DNA of 17,428 nucleotides from JBBRWV01 sp038248985 (lineage in GTDB: Bacteria; Planctomycetota; Phycisphaerae; WQYP01): NCBI GenBank assembly GCA_038248985.1, contig JBBRWV010000080.1, positions 1 through 17,428 of the forward strand, in the 5' to 3' direction. Under the pieces are notes generated by a model. That model was not told the DNA's origin, made no database searches, and was given only the letters and a program-made list of their open reading frames with translations. Below are positions 15,091-17,428 of the stretch, piece after piece. Made by a program: the position numbers and the translations under genes. How positions within the stretch are numbered: the stretch's first letter is position 1; each line of letters opens with the position of its first letter.

Positions 15091-17249
15091 TACATAACAA
15101 ACCCATCATCTCCGCCCTGCTGGCCCTCGCTTTCGCGTCCATCGCGTCCATCGCGCCCTTCGCCCTCGCCGACTGGCCCACTCACCGCGGCTCACCCCAA
15201 CGCACCGGCACCCAGGACAAACTCCACCTCCCAATCATCCAAAAACCCAAAATCCTCTGGGCCTACAAAGCCCAGGAACACTTCGTCGCCTCTCCCGTCC
15301 CCGAAAAAAATCTCCTCTTCGTCTCCGGCCTCGGGGCCTTCAACACCGCCCAGTTTCACGCCGTCGCCACCGAAGATTCCCCCGCCTCCGCCCTCATGCC
15401 CGCCACCAAACGCGGCATGCCCGTCTGGTCCAAGGCCTCCCCCTTCATCAAACTTCCCACCGTCTCACCTCCCGCCGTCTATGACAACCTCGTCATCTTC
15501 GGCGATGGCCTGCACCAGACCGACGGAGCCATCCTCTACGCCTTCGATCTCCCCTCCGGACGACCCCTCTGGCGCTTCGAAAACCCCGGCAAACTCGTCC
15601 ACATGGAAGGCTCACCCCTCGTCGATCCCAACTTCCCCGGTGGTCCCGCCGTCTTCATCGGCGCCGGCGATGGCGGCATCATCGCCCTCTCCACCCACCA
15701 GGCCTCCGTCAACATCGCCCCTCCCAATAAACCCCTCCGCCTCGCCACCCTCGACCTCCCGCGACTCCGCGCCTTGATGGATCAACGCTGGCTCCTCCTC
15801 CAGAAAAAATACGACAACGACAAACTCAAGGATGGCGAACTCGCCATCCCTCCCTCCGAAGAGTCCCTCCCCCAAGCCACCCCCCAAAAACTCTGGCAGG
15901 TCGGCGAAAAAACCTGGCACGTCGACGCCGCCCTCGCCCTCGTCGGCGAAAAAATCCTCCTCACCTCCTCCTTCCTCGAAGAAGACAAAGTCGGTAAACG
16001 CGTCGCCGCCGCAATCGATAAAAAAACCGGCAAAACCCTCTGGGAAACCCCCCTCGACATCAACCCCTGGTCCGGCTGCTCCATCGATGGCAATATCGCC
16101 CTCATCGGCTGCTCCTCCATCCGCTTCGATCGCAACCTCGTCGATCAGGGCAAAGGCCAGCTCGTCGCACTTGATGTCGAAACCGGTGCCGTAAAATGGA
16201 AAAAGGATATCTCCGGAGGCGTCCTCTCCTCCGTCGCCGTCAAAGACGGCCTCGCCGTCATCACCACCACCAACGGCCGCGTCCGCGCCTTCAACACCGC
16301 CACCGGTGAACAAAAATGGAGCTACGCCTCCAAGTCCGGCTTCTTCGCCGGCGCCGCCATCACCCCCGGCGCCGATGCGGAAAAATCCTTCGTCTACGCC
16401 GCCGATCTCGACGGCGTCCTCCATGCCCTCCGCCTCGCCGATGGCGAACTCCTCTGGACCTTCGACGTCGGCCGCGCGCCCCAGGTCAACGCCCCCGGCA
16501 TGTTCTTCGGCTCCCCCGTCGTCCACAACGGTGCCATCTACCTCGCTACCTGCAACATCGCCGGACCCAACGCCCAACAACCCTGCGCCGCCGTCTGCCT
16601 CGTCGATCAATCTTTCAAATCCGCTTCCGAACGCCCCCAACTCATCGTCGAAAAGTCCCCCGGTGGAGCTGGGGGGGGGGGGGGCAAAATAATCCTCCCT
16701 TCCCAGGCCGCCCCCCGCAAACTCGCCACCCTCAAAGAAATCTACCCCCACGAAATCGTCGCCTCCAACCCCGCCCCCCAGGGACAAAAGGCCCACGAAA
16801 CCGTCGTCGTCTCCGATGTCCTCCCCTCTGAACTCCACAAGGCCCTCGTCTCCCTCGGCGCCACCCCCGGCAAACCCGTCAAGGGCGACGGCACGCCCAC
16901 CGGCACCCAACTCAAAATCTCCTTCGTCTTCACCGGCCCCGCCGGCAAGTCCCGCACCGTCCCCATCGAGCAAACCATCCTCGACAAACGCACCGGCAAA
17001 ACCCTCCCCCCCCTCAAATGGTTCTTCACCGGCTCCGTCCTCCGCCGACCCGATCCCGATAAACCCGACACCGTCTACGGCGCCGACCTCTCCGGCACCT
17101 TCATCTCCATCTTCCCCGTCACCGATGAACTCATCATCCAGTCCGACCTCCCCGACGAAACCCAGTCCTTCCTCAAACTCGAAATCAACCCCAACATCGT
17201 CCCCGAAGAACTCACCTCCGTCGCCCTCCTCATCGAGGTGCTCAAATGA
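15075..17249 (+). CDS. Exported PQQ-like beta-propeller protein with a C-terminal YdjY domain
   Basis: The protein has 724 residues. The signal peptide is MKLKTLHNKP followed by a hydrophobic stretch, with cleavage near A32 (FALA before DWPTHRGSPQRTG). Residues 33 to about 520 form a PQQ-type propeller, with DWPTHRGSPQRTG at the entry and blades such as LYAFDLPSGRPLWRFENP (154-171), AAIDKKTGKTLWETP, VALDVETGAVKWKK, VRAFNTATGEQKWSYAS and LHALRLADGELLWTF. Residues about 555-724 look like a YdjY domain, with HETVVVSDVLPSELHKALVS (from 574), LGATPGKPVKG, ILDKRTGKTLPPLKWFFTGS and VYGADLSGTFIS. A glycine tract at 533-537, encoded by a 14-G run, links the two parts. Translation should start at TTG (15075): the frame is closed by TGA at 15069-15071 just upstream, and this start gives a good signal peptide. 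No clear ribosome binding site is visible. Whether PQQ or any other cofactor is bound is unknown. Confidence 0.82.
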   Translation: MKLKTLHNKPIISALLALAFASIASIAPFALADWPTHRGSPQRTGTQDKLHLPIIQKPKILWAYKAQEHFVASPVPEKNLLFVSGLGAFNTAQFHAVATEDSPASALMPATKRGMPVWSKASPFIKLPTVSPPAVYDNLVIFGDGLHQTDGAILYAFDLPSGRPLWRFENPGKLVHMEGSPLVDPNFPGGPAVFIGAGDGGIIALSTHQASVNIAPPNKPLRLATLDLPRLRALMDQRWLLLQKKYDNDKLKDGELAIPPSEESLPQATPQKLWQVGEKTWHVDAALALVGEKILLTSSFLEEDKVGKRVAAAIDKKTGKTLWETPLDINPWSGCSIDGNIALIGCSSIRFDRNLVDQGKGQLVALDVETGAVKWKKDISGGVLSSVAVKDGLAVITTTNGRVRAFNTATGEQKWSYASKSGFFAGAAITPGADAEKSFVYAADLDGVLHALRLADGELLWTFDVGRAPQVNAPGMFFGSPVVHNGAIYLATCNIAGPNAQQPCAAVCLVDQSFKSASERPQLIVEKSPGGAGGGGGKIILPSQAAPRKLATLKEIYPHEIVASNPAPQGQKAHETVVVSDVLPSELHKALVSLGATPGKPVKGDGTPTGTQLKISFVFTGPAGKSRTVPIEQTILDKRTGKTLPPLKWFFTGSVLRRPDPDKPDTVYGADLSGTFISIFPVTDELIIQSDLPDETQSFLKLEINPNIVPEELTSVALLIEVLK
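16671..16684 (+). repeat. 14-G homopolymer in the PQQ-YdjY coding sequence
   Basis: Fourteen consecutive G encode most of a five-glycine linker between propeller and YdjY domain. With 14 G the frame stays open. With 13 G a TAA (16690-16692) comes into frame three codons after the tract, removing the YdjY domain. The tract is prone to slippage and also to sequencing error. Confidence 0.9.
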
Positions 17250-17428
17250 AAACCATTTCTAAAATCATTCCGCAAACCAAACAGCGTTTCTCCCGCCTCC
17301 TTGCCCTCCTCCTCCCCCTCCTCCTCTTTGCCTCCCCGCTTCTCCTCTTCGCCGATCCCCTCTGGCTCCCGCCCGCCGTCACCCCTATGGCGCCCACCAC
17401 CGCCACCAACCCGCGCGCCGCCGCCCCC
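17246..17428 (+). CDS. N-terminal part of an exported protein, cut by the window edge
   Basis: Sixty-one codons are visible and the frame is open to the right edge. The ATG overlaps the upstream stop (ATGA), and GAGGTG lies 5 nt before it, so coupled translation is likely. The start has lysines and arginines (MKTISKIIPQTKQRFSR), a long leucine-rich core and a likely cleavage site after PLLLFA. The mature part begins DPLWLPPAVTPMAP and becomes Ala/Pro/Thr-rich. No family can be recognised from this piece. It is the fourth gene of the rightward cluster. Confidence 0.75.
   Translation, partial: MKTISKIIPQTKQRFSRLLALLLPLLLFASPLLLFADPLWLPPAVTPMAPTTATNPRAAAP

Overview
The window looks like a piece of a Planctomycetota chromosome. 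The evidence is family content only: a secreted VCBS/FG-GAP protein of a type I associate with planctomycetes, PQQ-type beta-propellers, a YdjY domain, a very large exported TPR protein, and a GHL6-like glycosidase. Phycisphaerae would fit, but I cannot place it to class without searches. The plus strand is strongly C-rich and G-poor through the genes of both orientations.

Left part (1-2863): a possible 3' tail of an unidentified plus-strand gene (1-72); an intergenic stretch with a plausible sigma70-type promoter (226-254); a glycoside-hydrolase-like gene (296-2341, +); and a convergent MarR-family regulator (2402-2863, -). An inverted repeat 43-66 nt upstream of the regulator's start is a likely autoregulatory operator.

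Main part (3022-17428): two divergent gene clusters leave a 115-nt intergenic region (9331-9445). The leftward cluster encodes a membrane-anchored PQQ beta-propeller protein. Its stop overlaps (GTGA) a 1236-residue fusion of a PEP-synthase/rifampin-phosphotransferase-like enzyme with a C-terminal membrane region resembling EMC3/TMCO1 (DUF106, Oxa1/YidC superfamily). A small exported VCBS protein follows. The rightward cluster encodes a 1271-residue exported TPR protein, a second exported VCBS protein with a related N-terminal domain, and an exported PQQ propeller fused to a YdjY domain. The start of another exported protein overlaps it (ATGA) and runs off the window.

The two clusters thus carry parallel parts: one PQQ propeller and one VCBS protein each. 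A PQQ propeller, a TPR protein and an EMC3-like insertase domain together recall the eukaryotic EMC subunits EMC1, EMC2 and EMC3. I offer this as a hypothesis; the predicted location of the TPR protein argues against a simple match. Other points of interest are heptanucleotide arrays at two operon junctions, which supply a stop codon in one case and a TTG start in another, and a 14-G tract in the PQQ-YdjY gene, where loss of one base would end the protein before the YdjY domain. I see no tRNA, rRNA, CRISPR array, insertion sequence or phage gene.
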